DNA of 64,000 nucleotides from Proteromonas lacertae. Lineage: Eukaryota; Sar; Bigyra; Opalinata; Proteromonadidae. Below, one piece after another: positions 23,301 to 39,600 of the stretch (positions within the stretch are counted from its first letter, which is position 1; every line of letters begins with the position of its first letter). The stretch covers positions 124,001 to 188,000 of the forward strand of contig NGBS01000001.1 in the NCBI GenBank assembly GCA_002245135.1, written 5' to 3'. The position numbers and the translations under genes were made by a program. The notes beneath the pieces were generated by a model. That model was given only the letters and a program-made list of their open reading frames with translations, was not told where the DNA came from and searched no databases.

Positions 23301-26300
23301 TTCAGTGTACAATTTCAATTTCAACGGTAATTGTCCTGTATTTTGAATACCAACATATTTAGCGACTTTTGTTTGAATATGAATTCTACCATAATCCAAG
23401 ATTGCTCTAGAAAATGGAACTGGTTTAATAAATTCTCTTTCATTTTCAGGTATAATAATTGAAGGTAATTTCAATATTCTCCAATCTAAAGTGGCTGTAG
23501 CACCAATACCATCTACAGAAAATATGATTTCTAGGACCATCCCATAAAACTAAAACGAATATTTTATAATTTGGTTCATTACTATTCTCTGATACTTCTT
23601 TTGGACAGAATTCTATTGAAATTGAATTGTTTGTTTTTGGTTCTAAAAATCCATTCGTTTTATCTAATTTGAATATTTGTGTTAATTCATCAGAGAGTGG
23701 ATTATTATCACAATCAACTAATTGTATTTCATATTTAGATGGATAAGTACCTTGATTTTCAACTACAAATACAACATTCTTCTTTGAATGAACTTGAACT
23801 CTGTCAAAATGAATTACATCTTGGTTAAGCACAATTTTTGGTTCACCAATTTCAATCGCAATATGAACACTTTCCATACATTTTGTAACTTTTCCATTTC
23901 CTAATACATCAATGGTAAAGTCAAATAATGCTGGATTATTTCTCTGTATAAACTTCAACGTAATTGGTATTACATCATTAGGTTCTAAATGTGAACTATT
24001 TGGTTGTATTACTATTGTACAATCATCTGGATTAACTGGCTGTTCTGATAGTGTTTCTATTGACATGAATATATGATGTGATATATCCATTTCTACTGGA
24101 ATATTACCTATGTTTTGTATAGTAAATATCTCCGTAACATATGATTCATTTACTTTAATAATACCCAAATCTATACTACTGTCATTAGTTGATGCTGGAT
24201 TGGTTGGAGTGATTAAAAATTCTCCTTTTCCACCAATGAAACGAACAAATCCTGTATAATATTCTCCACCAGTATAATGGAATAACAATTTATAATTATA
24301 TTCCTTTTTATATTCATTGGATTTTAGCTGAAAATTAATCGTCTGTTTTGTTGTACATTTTATATAATTCCTATAATTTGTAACGAATAGATTATTATTA
24401 TTGTTCAATATTTCATTATTATATTCCAACTGTTTTCTTTCTACACTCTTTGTATCTCTCATATTTATATCATTTGCCATTACTTCTAATATTTTATCAG
24501 CTTGATCCTTCAAATCTTCATCACTTATATCTAATCCTAGTACGAAAACATATGCTAAATGAATATTTCCTGTATTAGCTATTGTAACTGAGAATTCTTT
24601 TGTTGTTCCTATTTCTATTATATCATAATCATAATCCAACATTGTTGGGAATGATAATGACGGTATTCCAACCAAGCCATGACAAACTATTTCATATTTT
24701 CCACAATCCCAATCTAATTTTAAACTATCATATAATGTTAATGGCATTGTTGGTTTGTAAATAACATAGATCTTCTGTTGAGAATAAGGTAATATATTAC
24801 CTTCCATTGGTTCTATAGTTATTCCTTTAATGTTATATTCTTCAATATTCCAATCACAATCTGCATCACCATCATTAGTTAGAATTATTTCTATTCTTTT
24901 GGTTAAATTCACAAACGTCAAGCCAAAATCAATATCATTCACATTAATTGTTAGTTTTGGACTACCAAATTTACATTCTATTAATAATGGCTGAATTTGA
25001 TAAGTACCATAAGTTACACCTCTCCATTTAATATTAGTTTCAATAATAGAAGGTAATTCTTGATCTTTCCTATATAATTCAGGTATAAATGTGATTTCTT
25101 CATTTGCATTTTCACCTTTTTCTAATATTCCTTTCTTCTTCAAAGAACCATTGATTGAAAATGGATAGAGTGAATCTAATACGATTTTATATGGCATTGA
25201 CAATAATCCAGAGTTTCTAATTTCTAATATTTTGGGGTATTTTTTCCATGGTTTTATAACCCCAAATGATAAAACATATTTATTATTTTCATGCTTCAAA
25301 TATTCTGATGTTTTTATAGATAATTGTGCACTTGCTCCTAATCCTCTTACTTGTATTATATGTTCAGTAAACTTGTCTTTAAATGAAATAACTCCTGTAT
25401 ATTCTACATTTGGATATTTTGGTAAGAAATAAATAGGTATTTTTATCTGCAAACCACTTGGTATATTCCATTCATTACCAGTAATAGTAAATACATCAGA
25501 TGATATATTATATAACTTTATGATTTGATTCTTACTGCTTGAATTCTGTACTGTCAACATAAATGGTTTTGTATTAAATGATAATGCTGAAGAAGTTGCT
25601 ATAGTTAATGATGGATATGGTCCAAATGAATATTTTACTGGACTAAATACAACTTTTGATAGACAATTACCTTTTAATGATATAGGTAATAGTTTAATTC
25701 TATTCTCTGATGTTATTAATTGTTCAGAATCTAATGATTTAATAACTTCTTCATCTTCTACAGTTTCATAATATAGTTCTAATAAGGATTCGAATTCCAC
25801 TTGTATTTCTGGTTCACATTCTAATGCGATTGTATATGATTCAAATGGATTAAGAGGTTGAAAAATAGACGAATAATCTATTTCAGTTTTGATTAAATCA
25901 ATATTATTATAAATATTCTCATTTCTTTGATAATTATTAATTTCTTCCTCTTTCTTTGTCTTAGTTTTATTAAAACTTTCATCTTCATTTTCATCATCAC
26001 TGTATTCTTCAATTATCTTTTCATATGGCACATAATTAACATTATTATTGTTTTTATTACTCTTATTTAAATGACTTTGATATCCTAACTTAGACAATCT
26101 CAATATTCCTGCCAATCTTTGAGCTGCTATATATCCTCTGTGATGTTGGATTTCTTCTAATATTTCACCATGATTACAATATAAATCATCTTTTACTGCA
26201 TCATCTAATAGTACATTGGTAATTGCTAAGAATAAATTTTGTCTAAGTATTGTCCATCCATTTCGTTTAACTGTCAATGTGGGTGATGTCATTTTGTTTT

Positions 26301-29300
26301 TTATCGTTACACCTTTATATTTGATTTTGATTGGTGTTTGATCTGTCATTTTGATTTGTCGTATTCGTAGTGGATTTGTACCTGTGTTTGTGAAATGTAC
26401 AATTAGTGTATGTTTTGCACCATATTCCATTAGTTGATAATCGTATAGATTATTAACCAAATTACAACATAATTCACTATAACCACCAATACCTTTTACT
26501 TTAATAATAGATGGTTTATTAGCTATTAATAATTCTAAATTCTCTTCTATTAAACCACATCTTGTTGGTGAAAAGGAAATGATTATTTCAATCTCTTGCT
26601 TTGGTCTTATTAGAAACTTTTCTTCATTGATATAAAACGGCTCATTTACATGTAAATTACATGTCACTACATGATTGGATTGGTTTTGAAGTTGATATCT
26701 CATTTCTCTCGATTTACCAACACTTATTATACCAAAATTGATATTACCAGTTGGAAGACCAAATATTTGATTAGAAAAAGCTGTTGCTTTTAATATCCAC
26801 TTCTTCTTATAAACAATTTTATTATTATCATCATTTCTACATACACAAGTCAAATAATCACTATATTTACCATTCATAAATGCATTAAACTGTATTTTTG
26901 TCTTTATTTTCTCACCAGCTTTAACAATACCATTATCATTATCATATATCACAAATGAAGACACTAAATCACTATCAGTATGAAGAATCTTAAATTGATA
27001 TTTCAACTGTATATTTGACTGATTAATTACTTGAATTATCTTCATTGATTTCTCTTCATCATCGATATTACATAATCCAAAATCAACTGTATTTTTTGGA
27101 GTAAAGTCAATATTTATCTTTGGCATTATTGTTATTGGAATTACTTGTTTTTCTCCATTTTCTCTTTCTATTTCTATAAACTCATGGATTTCATTTTGAT
27201 TGTCATTTTCTAAGTTTGTTTCTATGGTTAATTCAATGTTTCCTGTTTCTTTATTGAGTATTTTATCTATTTTGATGTTTTTATTTTCGGATTTTATTTT
27301 TATTTTTGATAAATCAGGTGATGATTCTCCTGTTATTGATTTTAATGTGATTGTTTTCATTACCTTTTTGTTTGTTGATTTTTTCTTTTCCTTTTCTTTT
27401 TTATTCTTTTCTTTTTTGGTTTTTGTTGTTGTTGCATCTTCATTAGTTAATTTATCTTCTTCATTTTTATTTGTGTTGTTATTTTCAAATTCATTAAATC
27501 TCTCATTATCACTATTTTCATCATTCTTTTTATTCTTACTCTTCCTTTTAATACCATTCTCATCTATATTTTCCTTGTCTACATCCTTATATCCATTCTG
27601 ATTCTCATTCATATTCTCTTCATTATCACTTTCTTCTTCTTCTTCATAATCATAGTCATCATCATTATCTTCATCTTCATTACCATTTCCACTATCATCT
27701 AACAATATACCTCCACTCACTATCTCATTACCATCATCATCTACTTCAGATATTAAGAAATCTGTTGGTTTCATTGATGGTATAAACAACGGAATATTAT
27801 CACCATTACTAGATAATTGTTGCGGGAATGGATTAAATGGTTCATCTCTATCTTTAGGTACATTCACACCATTAGATTCTTCTTTAAGCTGTAGTGGTGG
27901 ATGAGGAACAAGCGCAGTTGATGATAATGATGCTGTATCTGATGAAGATGGAGCACTATTTACTCTGTTATTATTACTACTAACATTAGACTGTTGTATT
28001 TGCTGTATATTCTTACTATTAATATTATCATTATAACAATTACCACAAAACTCAATTGTATTTACTGGAAATTTATCACATAACAATTCATTAGGATTTA
28101 CTATTAATATCTGTAATTTCATAGAATGTTCTCCAATATCAGTAGGGTAAAATGTTACAATAAATTGCATTGATTTATTTGGTTTTAATGATTGTAAATG
28201 ATCTTGACCAACTCCAGTACTTACTAAAAACTGATTTGATTCAATATCAACAAAGAAATCGATATTATAAGATGATTTATTATATAAAGTAGTAGATAAT
28301 GGATAATAATCACTTAATTTAGTTGATGGAAACTTGGTAATTGACTGTAAATTACATTGAATTGGATTACCTATATAACCATAACATAATATTGGTTGTT
28401 GGCTGAATTGAGATGATTTTATATAGATAATATCTTCAAATCCTCCTTGTGGTTTTTTCTATTTAAATAATAATAATAATAATAAATATGTAAATATATA
28501 CTTCATATAGTAATTCTATTGATATTTCAACAGTTGATTGTTTTGGTACAATAACCGACTCTACAAAATCATAATCTTTGGATATAGAAAATATCCACAA
28601 TGTCATATCAATATTACTTCTATTGGTAAATGGAAATATCTCTATTAAATCATCTTCTACTGTCTCTGGATTAATAATACCAAAATCTATTGAATAGGAT
28701 GGTTTTATATCAGTAATTGGTTGATAAGAGAGATTATCTTCATCATTTTCATTCATTTCTTCTCCATCTTCCTCTTCATTATCATTTTCTTCATCTTCGT
28801 TTTCTTCATCATAAAAACTATCTGAATAATTTGAACAGAAACTACTTCTCACTGTTGGTCTTACAGAATCAAGTGGTGTAGATGGTGAAACAATATTCAT
28901 CTTTGATTCATTAATCTTCAATGGTGTTGTAATACCAGTATTAAGTGTATTTGTATTAGCTGTATTAATAAATGAAATATTAGTTGGCAAATATGTCAAA
29001 TTACTTGGTTCAATCTTATTAGGAATAATGTTATATTTTGGAGATGTATTACCATTCTCTTCAATATCTTCTTCATTAAAATCAAATGATCTTGGTGTAG
29101 ATGGAGTTGTACAATTTGAAAATATACTTCTTCTTTTACCTTTCTTACCTAATACAGATATTCTTCGTGGAGTTGGTTTAAGATTGAGTAATTTCCTAGA
29201 TGACGTAGTAGAACCACTATTCATTTGTTTCGCTTTACTATTCATTCTTCTTACGGATTGATTTGGTGTAAATGCTCTTGAACGAGGTGTATGTATATGA

Positions 29301-32300
29301 GATAGTCTTAATTTACTATTTCTTTTACTACCTTTTCTTCTATTAGTTCTATTCTTTATGTTACTATTACGTTTTCTATGCCTTGGAGTATTTGCTTCTG
29401 AATTTATATCACTTTCATCAGTTTCTTCATCATCATCATCATTATCATCATCTCCTTTTTCTCCTTTACTTTTCCTTGGTTTTATTTCCTTCTTCAATCT
29501 TGATACGACTGTTTTATGAACTAATTTCTTTGATTTCTTTTTCTTTTTGTTATTCTTTTTACCAATATCAAATAGACTACCACAAATTGCTGTTATTGTT
29601 AAGACATATACTTCATCAAAACATTTAATCTGAATTTCATTATCATAATTACCTTTCTATTTGAATATATATTATAAAATATTAAATATTTATACTTTTA
29701 ATGGTAAATATGACATTTTTATATTCTTTGTTTCTTCTGATGATATTATCATTTCAGAATTATAGAAATCCATTACAGTCTGACCTTCATAATTAATCGG
29801 TTTAACTTCCATAGATAATGAAGCATTATTAAAGTTATAATTTTCAATGGAAATACTGAATGTATTTTCCATATTTGGTTCACTAATAATTGTTCCTTTT
29901 TCTGGTATTTTAATGTTTAATGAAGGACCTTTATAACATTTAATTGGTATTTTTAATAATTTTTCACCTTTGGTTGAATATATATTAACATTACCTTCAA
30001 CAATATGTGATTTATCACTTACATTCTATTCATATAATAATATTAAAATGATAATATATATACATATGGATTATATTTAACATCAATATTATGTATTTCA
30101 GTTCCACTCTTTACTTCAATAATTAATGGATCAATTGAGAAAATAGATGTTGGTGTAACTGTAATAATACAGCTTTGTATTGGAATTGTGGTTGATGATG
30201 ATATTTCTATTGATTTTGTTTGTTCAGTCATAGTATTGTCGAATGTGATACATTCATTGATATACTCTAATTTTAGATCATTGTCATCTTCTGTTAAATT
30301 GATAATTTCATCTTTTCTTTCAATATAATTACCCATCTATAATATATTAATATATATAGCAATTAATATACAGTATCATATAATTCTTCATAGTCATTTT
30401 CTATCAGTTCTTTTAATGGTTCACTATTCTGTATAACTTCACCATCTTTATTCCTTTTATCACTCTCATTCTCAACCTTTTGAATTGATTCAATTACTAA
30501 TGGTATTGTATCATTACTGGGAGTAACTTTAACAATATCATTTACAATCTAATAGACATATAAATATGATAATCATTATACTGCTGTTACTTCATATAAT
30601 AGATTCATCTTTGTATCATGTATCTTATTAGCTTGACTGAATCTTTCATTTATTTCTTTTGTTAGTGTATTTGTACCTGGTAAATATTCTACTTCACATT
30701 TCAAAAACTCAGCTGCTTTCTCCTTCAATTCATAAGATATTGATTCATCTTTAAATAATGATGTAATTAAGAATAAATTATCAAGAAATGATCTTTCTAA
30801 TTGTTTCTATATTCACAATAAAATATATAACAATATTGATACTTTCATTTCATCTCCTGGTTTAATACTTTGATATTGTAATCTGATTCTATGACAATCT
30901 TGAAGTAAATCATTCACTATTATTTCACTATGAATGAATTAATTATGTTATTATACTTTGTAAGATTATCATCATATAAATGAGTAGTAAAATATGCTTC
31001 ACTTTCTAATATAAATTGATAATTGTAATATGGTACTCCAGTATAGGAATAACCACTTGGAGTTGGTAAATTTGTATCTTTTGGAATAAAGAATGGAATT
31101 CCTTTACGATTAAAACCAGCAAATTGTAATGGAGTGGTAGTTTCTACAGAATTTTCTGAATTTGATTGGTTATTATTATTTACATTATACATTGATGGAA
31201 TTGGTTGAATATTTGGTAATTTACCATACCATGCAATACCATCATCATCTTACACAATATAATTAAAGAAATATAAATATAAATAAAAGAATATGATAAT
31301 AATAAAAAAAAGATATATAATAATCTGGTTTAAGATTAACATTAGTAGGAGGCATATACACAACAGTATCATCATTATATTTACCACAACCCATTGAATG
31401 TTTAATAGGAGGAATATACTTAGGTATAACAATATCATTCACTTTGTTAATTATTTCATTAATCAATATTGTTACTGTATAATACTTACCATCATTCTCT
31501 TTAATTTTGAGATATAAAACATCACCATTATGTAAATCATTGAATTTATCAATCTCTAAATGAGTATCTTCATCGCATTGATAGATTGATAAGATAATTC
31601 CATTAATTTCGTATATTTCATTAGTTTTAATAGATATATATATTGGATTATTAATCATAAAATCATGAATGGTGTTTATATGATTTACATTTGGTCTGTA
31701 TGGAGATAATAATGGTTGAGTAGATGTTGTATAATCATCATTTATCTCATCTCCCATTACTATTGGTTCATTCCATATTCCAGTTGGTTTGATTGGATAA
31801 TTATAATACTCAAACGGTTTGGTGGAATAACCATTTGGAATATTCTGGAATATTCCATTATTGGGTAAATTATAATCATTTTGATTCATTGTTTTTTGTG
31901 TTTGAACATTATTATAGGTTTGATTTTGAATATTTTCACATTCAGGAAGTGGAATATAACCAATATTCATCATTGATGATAAACATTTCAATTTCTTATT
32001 CTTATTCCTCACTATCATTGCTGATGAATAATCCTTAAATAGAACAGGAGGAATAGTAGTACAAGATTCTGGAACTCCACCAATTGGAGGATTTGGTAAT
32101 GAAATGAATATATTTTCATCTATTAACACAATAATAACAATTATAATAAATACAATATCCACTAATTGATAGTATAATTTCGTTTGTATAATCCATATCA
32201 ATTGTAGTTGATTTATAATTGATATTTCCATTAGAATTCTCATTATCAAGTGGAGTTAATACGGCATTAGGAGTATCAATATATCTCAACTGCTTATATA

Positions 32301-33524
32301 ATTTATACTTATCTAAAGCTTCTACTTTTAATTGATATGATTTCAATTCTAATTTCTATATAGCATAATAATAATAATAATATAATATACTTCTATTTCA
32401 TCTTGATATTTCTGTATCAATTGACAATGTTCTGATATTAATTTCAATCCATTTAACAGTGATTCAGTCATATTGAGTGTCTGTATTATGTAATATTTAT
32501 TCTGAGATACTTCAATATGATGAGATATAAATAATAATGCCTAAATATAATAATAATATTAATCATATACTTCTGATGACAGTTCTTTGTTATCTGATTT
32601 AACATATTCTTTGATTGTACTCATAAATATATCACTTATATTTGTTTCATCAATAAACAATTGATTTATTAACTAGAATATTAATAAATTCAAAACTAAG
32701 AAATATATACTTTTAATATCATCACTTTAATCCTTTCAGTTTCTATCTCATTTGATTCTAATATTTCAGTGAATATATAATATATTAAGTCATTATTATT
32801 CTCTATCTTTGGTACTATTGAATTATGAAATTGACATAAACAATATAACAGAAATCCTCTTTCCATTATAAAAGATGTAATCTATTATTAATATATTTAT
32901 ATATTTATACGTTATTTTCTCTGTTAAACAACCATATTACTTCTTTTAATATGATATCATACACATTTAGTATAAATGACTCTTCTAATGGTATTGGTTC
33001 TAGTGTATTATCTTTCATTTTCTTAGTTGTTTCTATCGCTATTAATGAACCTAATGAATAACATGCTAAACACCTTGATTTTAAATAATTCTAATTAATT
33101 AAAATATGTAAAGGTTTATACATCATTTCTGATTATATTAACCAATGTATTTATTAATGAGATAATTATAGTTGGATCATCAACTGAATAAGGGAATAAA
33201 GAGATATATTTTGAAACTTCATGTAATAAGAAATATCTCAGAGTGGGTTCTTCTGAATTTAGGTGCTTTGAAAGAAATTTCCAACATATTGAATAGAAAC
33301 TTCTCTTTGCAATTGTGAAAGGGAATGAAATGTAGTTAGATAGCTATTCAAATATAAATCCAAAAATATTTACTTACCTGTTTGGAAAAGTAAAATATCT
33401 CTGATAATGTCAAAGTCGGATCATCTAGAAGAGGACTTTGTAAGAACAACTCCACTTCTCGAACAATAGACTCATTATCGCCTGTTCTAACTAATCAATA
33501 TATTTTTATCCAATATATACTCAT
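17323..33524 (-). CDS. Giant Hydin-like ASH/MSP-repeat protein, probable axonemal component
   Basis: I read one continuous gene of several dozen exons, about 5,000 residues, from ATG 33524 to TAA 17323-17325. Exon joins at the starts and ends that I checked keep frame. Residues up to about 900 are helical (FLQSPLLDDPTLTLSEIFYF, RYFLLHEVSKYI), HEAT-like, followed by a proline-rich part with GIPFFIPKDTNLPTPSGYSY. The rest is a series of immunoglobulin-like ASH/MSP domains: recurring patterns such as INFGIISVGKSREMRYQLQN, FGLTFVNLTKRIEIILTNDG and IDFGKIYIGKTYTNEIILRN. Long acidic linkers (27.5-27.7 kb, 28.7-28.8 kb, 21.2-21.5 kb) separate blocks. The C-terminus ends PPLVHKNWYHGRKPIHFGEK. Hydin is a central-pair protein of motile cilia; size fits Hydin, but CFAP47- or CFAP65-like identity is not excluded, and the helical N-terminus is unusual. 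Confidence 0.75.
20740..21150 (-). repeat. Internal Asp/Glu-Gly-x-Tyr repeat within the Hydin-like protein
   Basis: Within the giant frame, a run of about 110 residues repeats a motif of the form (D/N)ENG-x-Y-(I/T)-D-x-x-G: LDENNGYTDAEGNYHKV, INENGEYIDINGEVL, NDNGDIIDVSNIKL and LDENGGYIDEIGNYIKL. It is followed by a Lys/Arg block (KKREKKKKDKK). The repeat is not an ASH fold and resembles short beta-hairpin tandem repeats. Confidence 0.6.
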
Positions 33525-33690
33525 AGATGACTCTTAAAAAACAAAAATAATGATTCTTTAAAAACAGTTTGAGTCAAGCTAAAGCTTGTTTATTATTTTC
33601 TTTATATCTCACCAATTATTACTTCAATACCAATAAAAACATATAGAAAATCTTATATAAGAATTAGGTTATAATTAGATGTGAAATATT

Positions 33691-36600
33691 TTACATTAAA
33701 ACCATAATTACCATAATCACCATTAAAATACTCATACAAACAGTTGTACTTTCATTCTTTTTACTTTTACTGACAGAATTATTGTTAGTTTTACTATTTA
33801 CTGCTGAATTTGATACTGATGGATTATCAACAACTTCATTCCTAGATCCACTTGGATTTGGATTAATAATCTCTATATCTTCAATGGCAAATACCTGTGA
33901 TTTATATTCATCAGTATATTCATTATTTTTAATTGATTCTATAATTTGACTTTTTTTATTAGATATTGTCAATTGAACTGATGTAGGTTTTAACGTATAA
34001 ATATAAGCATATATGTAATTAGATCCATCAAGTATACGAGATTTAGTTCCTATAGGTCTTATTGAATCGAGCAAAATGATTGTATCTGTTGTTGTAATAA
34101 CACTTTGAATTCCTTTTACTAAACCTAAATAACTCTTTGAATTAGATAAATCAACAGGTTCAATAAATGTGAAGGGTAAAACAATAAGAGTTTTATCAAC
34201 TGAAGTGCCTATTACTTTTGATTTTGATACACAATAACTAGTAGAAACATGATTCCATTCACCATATGGTATTGGTTCAGGTGTTGGTGTTATTTCATCA
34301 CATCTTCTTTGAATATGATATTTCTGGTTCTTTCCACTACATTTTATATATCCATAATTATTAATAGCTGTCTGAGGCCAAAGACCATCTTGTGGACATG
34401 ATGTTACTGTTGATTCAATTATAATCTTTACACTTGATTCTCCATTTTCATTCTTCACAGTTATTGCACATTCTTGATATTTCTTTTCTTTTGGAATTCC
34501 ATATATTAAACCACTCTTTGAATCATACTTCAAACCATTAGGTAGTTCTTCTGGTGATATAGTTATTGATGTTGGATTTCCAGTCATCTTGTAAGGTTTA
34601 ATTGATACATTTACATAATCAATAATCACTTGATAATAACTATCCAGATATATTAATGATGGTTTTGGTTGTTTGCATTCTCCATATTCATCTCCTAGTT
34701 TTGGATTCTCTTTTTCTATTGGGCAATCTCTAATTAAAACACCTTCTAAATCACCTGAACATGGCTTCGTTGATTGAAATCCTATTGGAACAGATTCATA
34801 ACCATTATCAGCTGGACAATAAACCATTTTAATAGAAATTGTTAAACTAAATGTCAGAGATGTATAATCACCATTTACTGCCGCAATTTTTATTGTCTTT
34901 GCATCTGATGGTACATATGCACTGACGGCTAATTCACCAGTTGAAGGATCTAATTCAATACCAAGTGGCAATATACCTTCTATTATCTTCACTTCTTTGA
35001 CTGGTCCTAACAATTGAGGTGTATAAAAATCATCATAATAAACAATAAATTCTACTGATGAAGCTGGATACACAATACCTGGTATTTCAGAATCGCAATT
35101 CATTTCTATATTTCCCCATTCTGCTATTTTATCATCTTTTGAAGAAGCAATACATTTACCTTTAGTTGTTCCTGAATATCCATATGGACATTCAAACACC
35201 ACTTCAGTTGATTCATTAGCTATTGGCCAATCAAAACCATAATATAATGCTTTACCACATTGAACTTGAGTTATTGACAATTTCAATGTAGCTACTTTAA
35301 TTACATCATCTTCAGCTTGTATTATTACTGTTATATATTTTCCAAAATACTCTTCTGACTTAACAACACCAACAATTGCTCCTTTTTCAACCCTAAGTCC
35401 TTCTGGTAATTCTCCTTTTATAACAGTAAATACTGTAAAATCTTCTCTACCTACAAATGTTGGTTTGATGTTTGTTTCTCTTCCAATATAAACTAACACT
35501 GCTGTATCATTATACTCAAATTTACTTGGTGATAACTCATGACAGTAATTCACTGGAGATGACCAAGATGGTGTATTAGAATCAGAACATTTATATTCAA
35601 TATAACCATATAATCCATCACTACATGTTAAATGATAAGTTGTATTCTTTGGACTTTCAGGAACTCCTACTCCTAAAGCAGGACATGTTTGTTCATTAAC
35701 AGTAATAGTGATTTCTGTAGATATTCTTTCTGTAGCAATATTTCCATAAACAGTAAATTTGTATTGTCCTTTACTTCCTTTTAGTGGCATACCATAAACA
35801 CTTCCATTTACTGCAGATATATACACTCCTGGAATAGTGATTTGTGGTGTTGTTGAAAAATAATCAACTGATCCACCTTCAAGAGTTAAATCATATACAC
35901 TATATGCATCAGTATAAAAGACTAAACTATCCTTATATTCCATCTTCTTTGGTCTTTCTTTCAAAACTGTAAATGAAAGAATAGTCTTTGATTCATCTCT
36001 TTCATTGCTGAATGTGAGAATGGTTTGAAAATGTCCAGGTATTGTTGGAATACCAGTAATATCATATGATTCTGGATTAATGGATAAACCGATTGGTAGA
36101 TTAACAACATCATATTTAGTAATTGCTGATGCATCTCTTATTGCTGTAATATTCACATATTCACTTTGATATAATGTAAATGAGGAAGATCCATAAGCAA
36201 CATTTGGTAATAAATAAGTACAAAATCCTTTATTAATCATACCCCATTGTGGATTTGTACCACTACCACATTCTCTTGATTCTATACCACTATAACCTAC
36301 ACCACATTCTTTATAGACAATTTTACCAGCAATTGTTTCTTCATATCCATTTTCAGGATCAGCTGGACACTTTGGCATTATTATAATGAATGAAATATTA
36401 GTAAACATACTTCTTTCATCTCTTGCTTCTATTTCTACTATTCTCACTTCTGGAACATCTTCAGCTGGAATACCGCTTATTTTACCTGTTCTCTCATTCA
36501 GTGATAAACCAGTTGGTAGTTTATTTTTTGATATATAAAATCTAGTACTTTCTTGACCTTCAAAAACAGGGAAAATTGGATTAATCAATTCAGCTCCTCT

Positions 36601-39600
36601 TAATTCATATACTTCTGTATTATAACTGAATTGATATGGATATCTTGGTCTACAATAGAACACTTCATTTTCAAACTGTGGATTTAATCTATCATAACTA
36701 CATGATATAGTTATATTACCCCATAAATTGTCTAAACAATCTCTGTATGTTTTATCACCAGCATCTGTATCATTATAGTTTTCATTGCCAGAACAATAAC
36801 TATGGGATATTCTTATCTTAAATTCATTGGATAATGTATAATTGCCAGTATATATTGCTTTTACTTGATATGAACCTTCGAATGATTTAACTTTTGGCAT
36901 TCCACTTATCTTTCCATTTGTCTTGTCAAATGACAAACCTTCAACATTCAATTCAGGTTCAATTGAATATTCATCAGCATATCCTCGATTTAATACTGGT
37001 AAATGCTCATCTGTGAATTTATAATAGAATTGACAAATCTCTTCATATTTAACATCTGTAGGCCTTGTATGAGAAACAATCAATCTAATAGGAAGTGTTA
37101 CTTCATTTGCAGAATTTCTTCCATATATGGTTATATCATATTCACCTACTACTGTAGGAGTACCAGTTAGAATACCTGTGTGACTGTCGAAAGTAAAACC
37201 AGAAACATCTGTACAAGTGATTGTACTAAACAGATTCTCTTTCACTGTTGGCGCTAATGTAAATTCTTCATTCATATAAAGATAATAATGATCTGAACTA
37301 TATTCCAAACTAATAGGTAGTAATACACATCCACTTCTATCAATTTCACCCCATTCAGGTGGATTTGTATCAAGACATTTACGTGTTTCATTACCTGAAT
37401 ATCCATATGCACATTCTTTAGACACAATTTCATTTCTCTTAGTTTCTTCATAGTTATTAATAGTATCAGCTAAACATGATGGAACTACAACAACTAATGT
37501 AAGTCCAACTCTTATTGTCCTTTCATATGTAGCAGTAATGAAGATATTATACATTCCTACTTCTGTTGTAACACCACTTATTACACCTGTTTTATCATTT
37601 ATAGTTAAACCAGTAGGTAAATGTCCTTCTGATAATTCTACTTTAGTTCCTGATTCATTACCTTGGTCTAATTCTGGTTGAATATGTGTTTCATCTCCTG
37701 AGAATACAATAAATGATGTAGAACTATATTTGAAAGTAGTTGGATAATAATGGCAATGACTAACTTCCTCTTCATATGTAGGATTCATTTCATTTGGACA
37801 ATAAACACTGTATTTTCCTGAATATGGTTCTTCACATTCTCTTTCATATGTATTTCCTGGAATACCTGGATTGCCATTGTTATATCTTGGATCAGCTGGA
37901 CAAGTTGGCTCAATCACCTTTACTACAACAGTTACATAAATTATACTACCTTCATAATTAGCAGCAACAATTATCTTCATATCATCTGAAGATGTAGTTA
38001 TTTTAGCAGTAATAACACCTGTATTTTCATCAAATGTGAACTTTCCATCATTATTATCATTTGTTATAAACTGATAAGAATCAAATACACCATCAGTTTT
38101 AGGATATTCTGATAATGTAAAACCTTTATAGAATGTTATTGTATCACTAATGCCATATGTTAAATAAGTTGGTGCTTTTCTCACATTAATTGTAATTGTT
38201 GATGGAATAATATAATCTCTGTTTCCATACTCAATATTCAATACAAATTTACCTGCAACTGAAGTCTTTCCAGATATAGCACCAGTCGTAATATCAAAAG
38301 ACAAGCCAGATGGTATTTCATTACAATTACTACAATGAATAAATTCAATAATATTTTCAGAGGATGATGGTTTTATTGAAGTTGCAACATTTACATCTAT
38401 AACGAAAACTCCATTATTCTCATAAGTCAGAACTGGTTTCAAATATTTACATTCAGATATATCTGCATCTAATAATTTGGTTGTTGTTTCATCAATAGCA
38501 ATACATTTTCTTTTCATTCCACTATCATTATTCTCAAATCCATCTCCACAAGGATATGAAAAGATTGTATTTACTGCAATAGAATTACCTTTATCATCAT
38601 TACAAACTAAATTCTTAATTTCAAATTTTACAGTAGATTTGAATATTTCATTTAATCTTGTAGCTTCAACTACTACTTCAAAAGAATAATCTGTATTTTC
38701 AGGTGTAGCACTAATAGTTCCAGTTTTTTCATCAAATGTCAGCCAGTCTGGATGTTCACCAACAATTGAATATGAAATAGCTCCAGAACCACTTAATAAT
38801 AGATAATCTGTTCTAATATCTGGAATTGGTTTTAACAGATTATCAACACCATAAACAATAGATGAATCATAATCTGGTAAATAACATGAATCAGTATTAT
38901 CCAACCACTCATGATCAGTACCACATGTTCTCTGATATGTTCCTCTATAACCATTTCTACATGGTAATGTTAATACAGTTCCTTCAATAAATGGACCATT
39001 ATATTCATCATTACAATAGTTATAACCTTTTCCTAATGGATTGCAAGTTTCTAATCCAATTTCTGATGTTATCATATAAGAATTTTTATTAGCACCACCT
39101 TCATGTTGTCCATTAATTATCTTCCATTGAAAAGAATTATAATGAGAAGTTATTGCTACTGATAATGGAAATTCAACTAATGTATATTTTTTTGAAATAT
39201 CTGATCTACTGAACGAATCACTTAATTCATATTCTCCGTTTTGATTCTTTAAATAGAATTCCCATTTGTTTGAATTCTTACCATCTTCATTACCAGTTAC
39301 ATAGTAATATTTATTAGCATAACATTCAAAATTATCAGGAAAATCACCTGTAAATGTTATTGGCTTATACTCTTTAGTTCCCCATATAATACCTTTGAAA
39401 TAATGAACAAATGAATTGTATGTTTCATCATTATTATCAACAAGTTTTTGGCAATCAGGACTTTCCCCTTGATTATTTCTAGATGAACATGTCAAAGGTG
39501 AATATGCTACACATCTTTTACATCCATAATCTTTCACTAATTCAATTGATAATTCAAATTTGGGTGTTAATATCTCAAATATCTCAGCTTTATGTATTTC

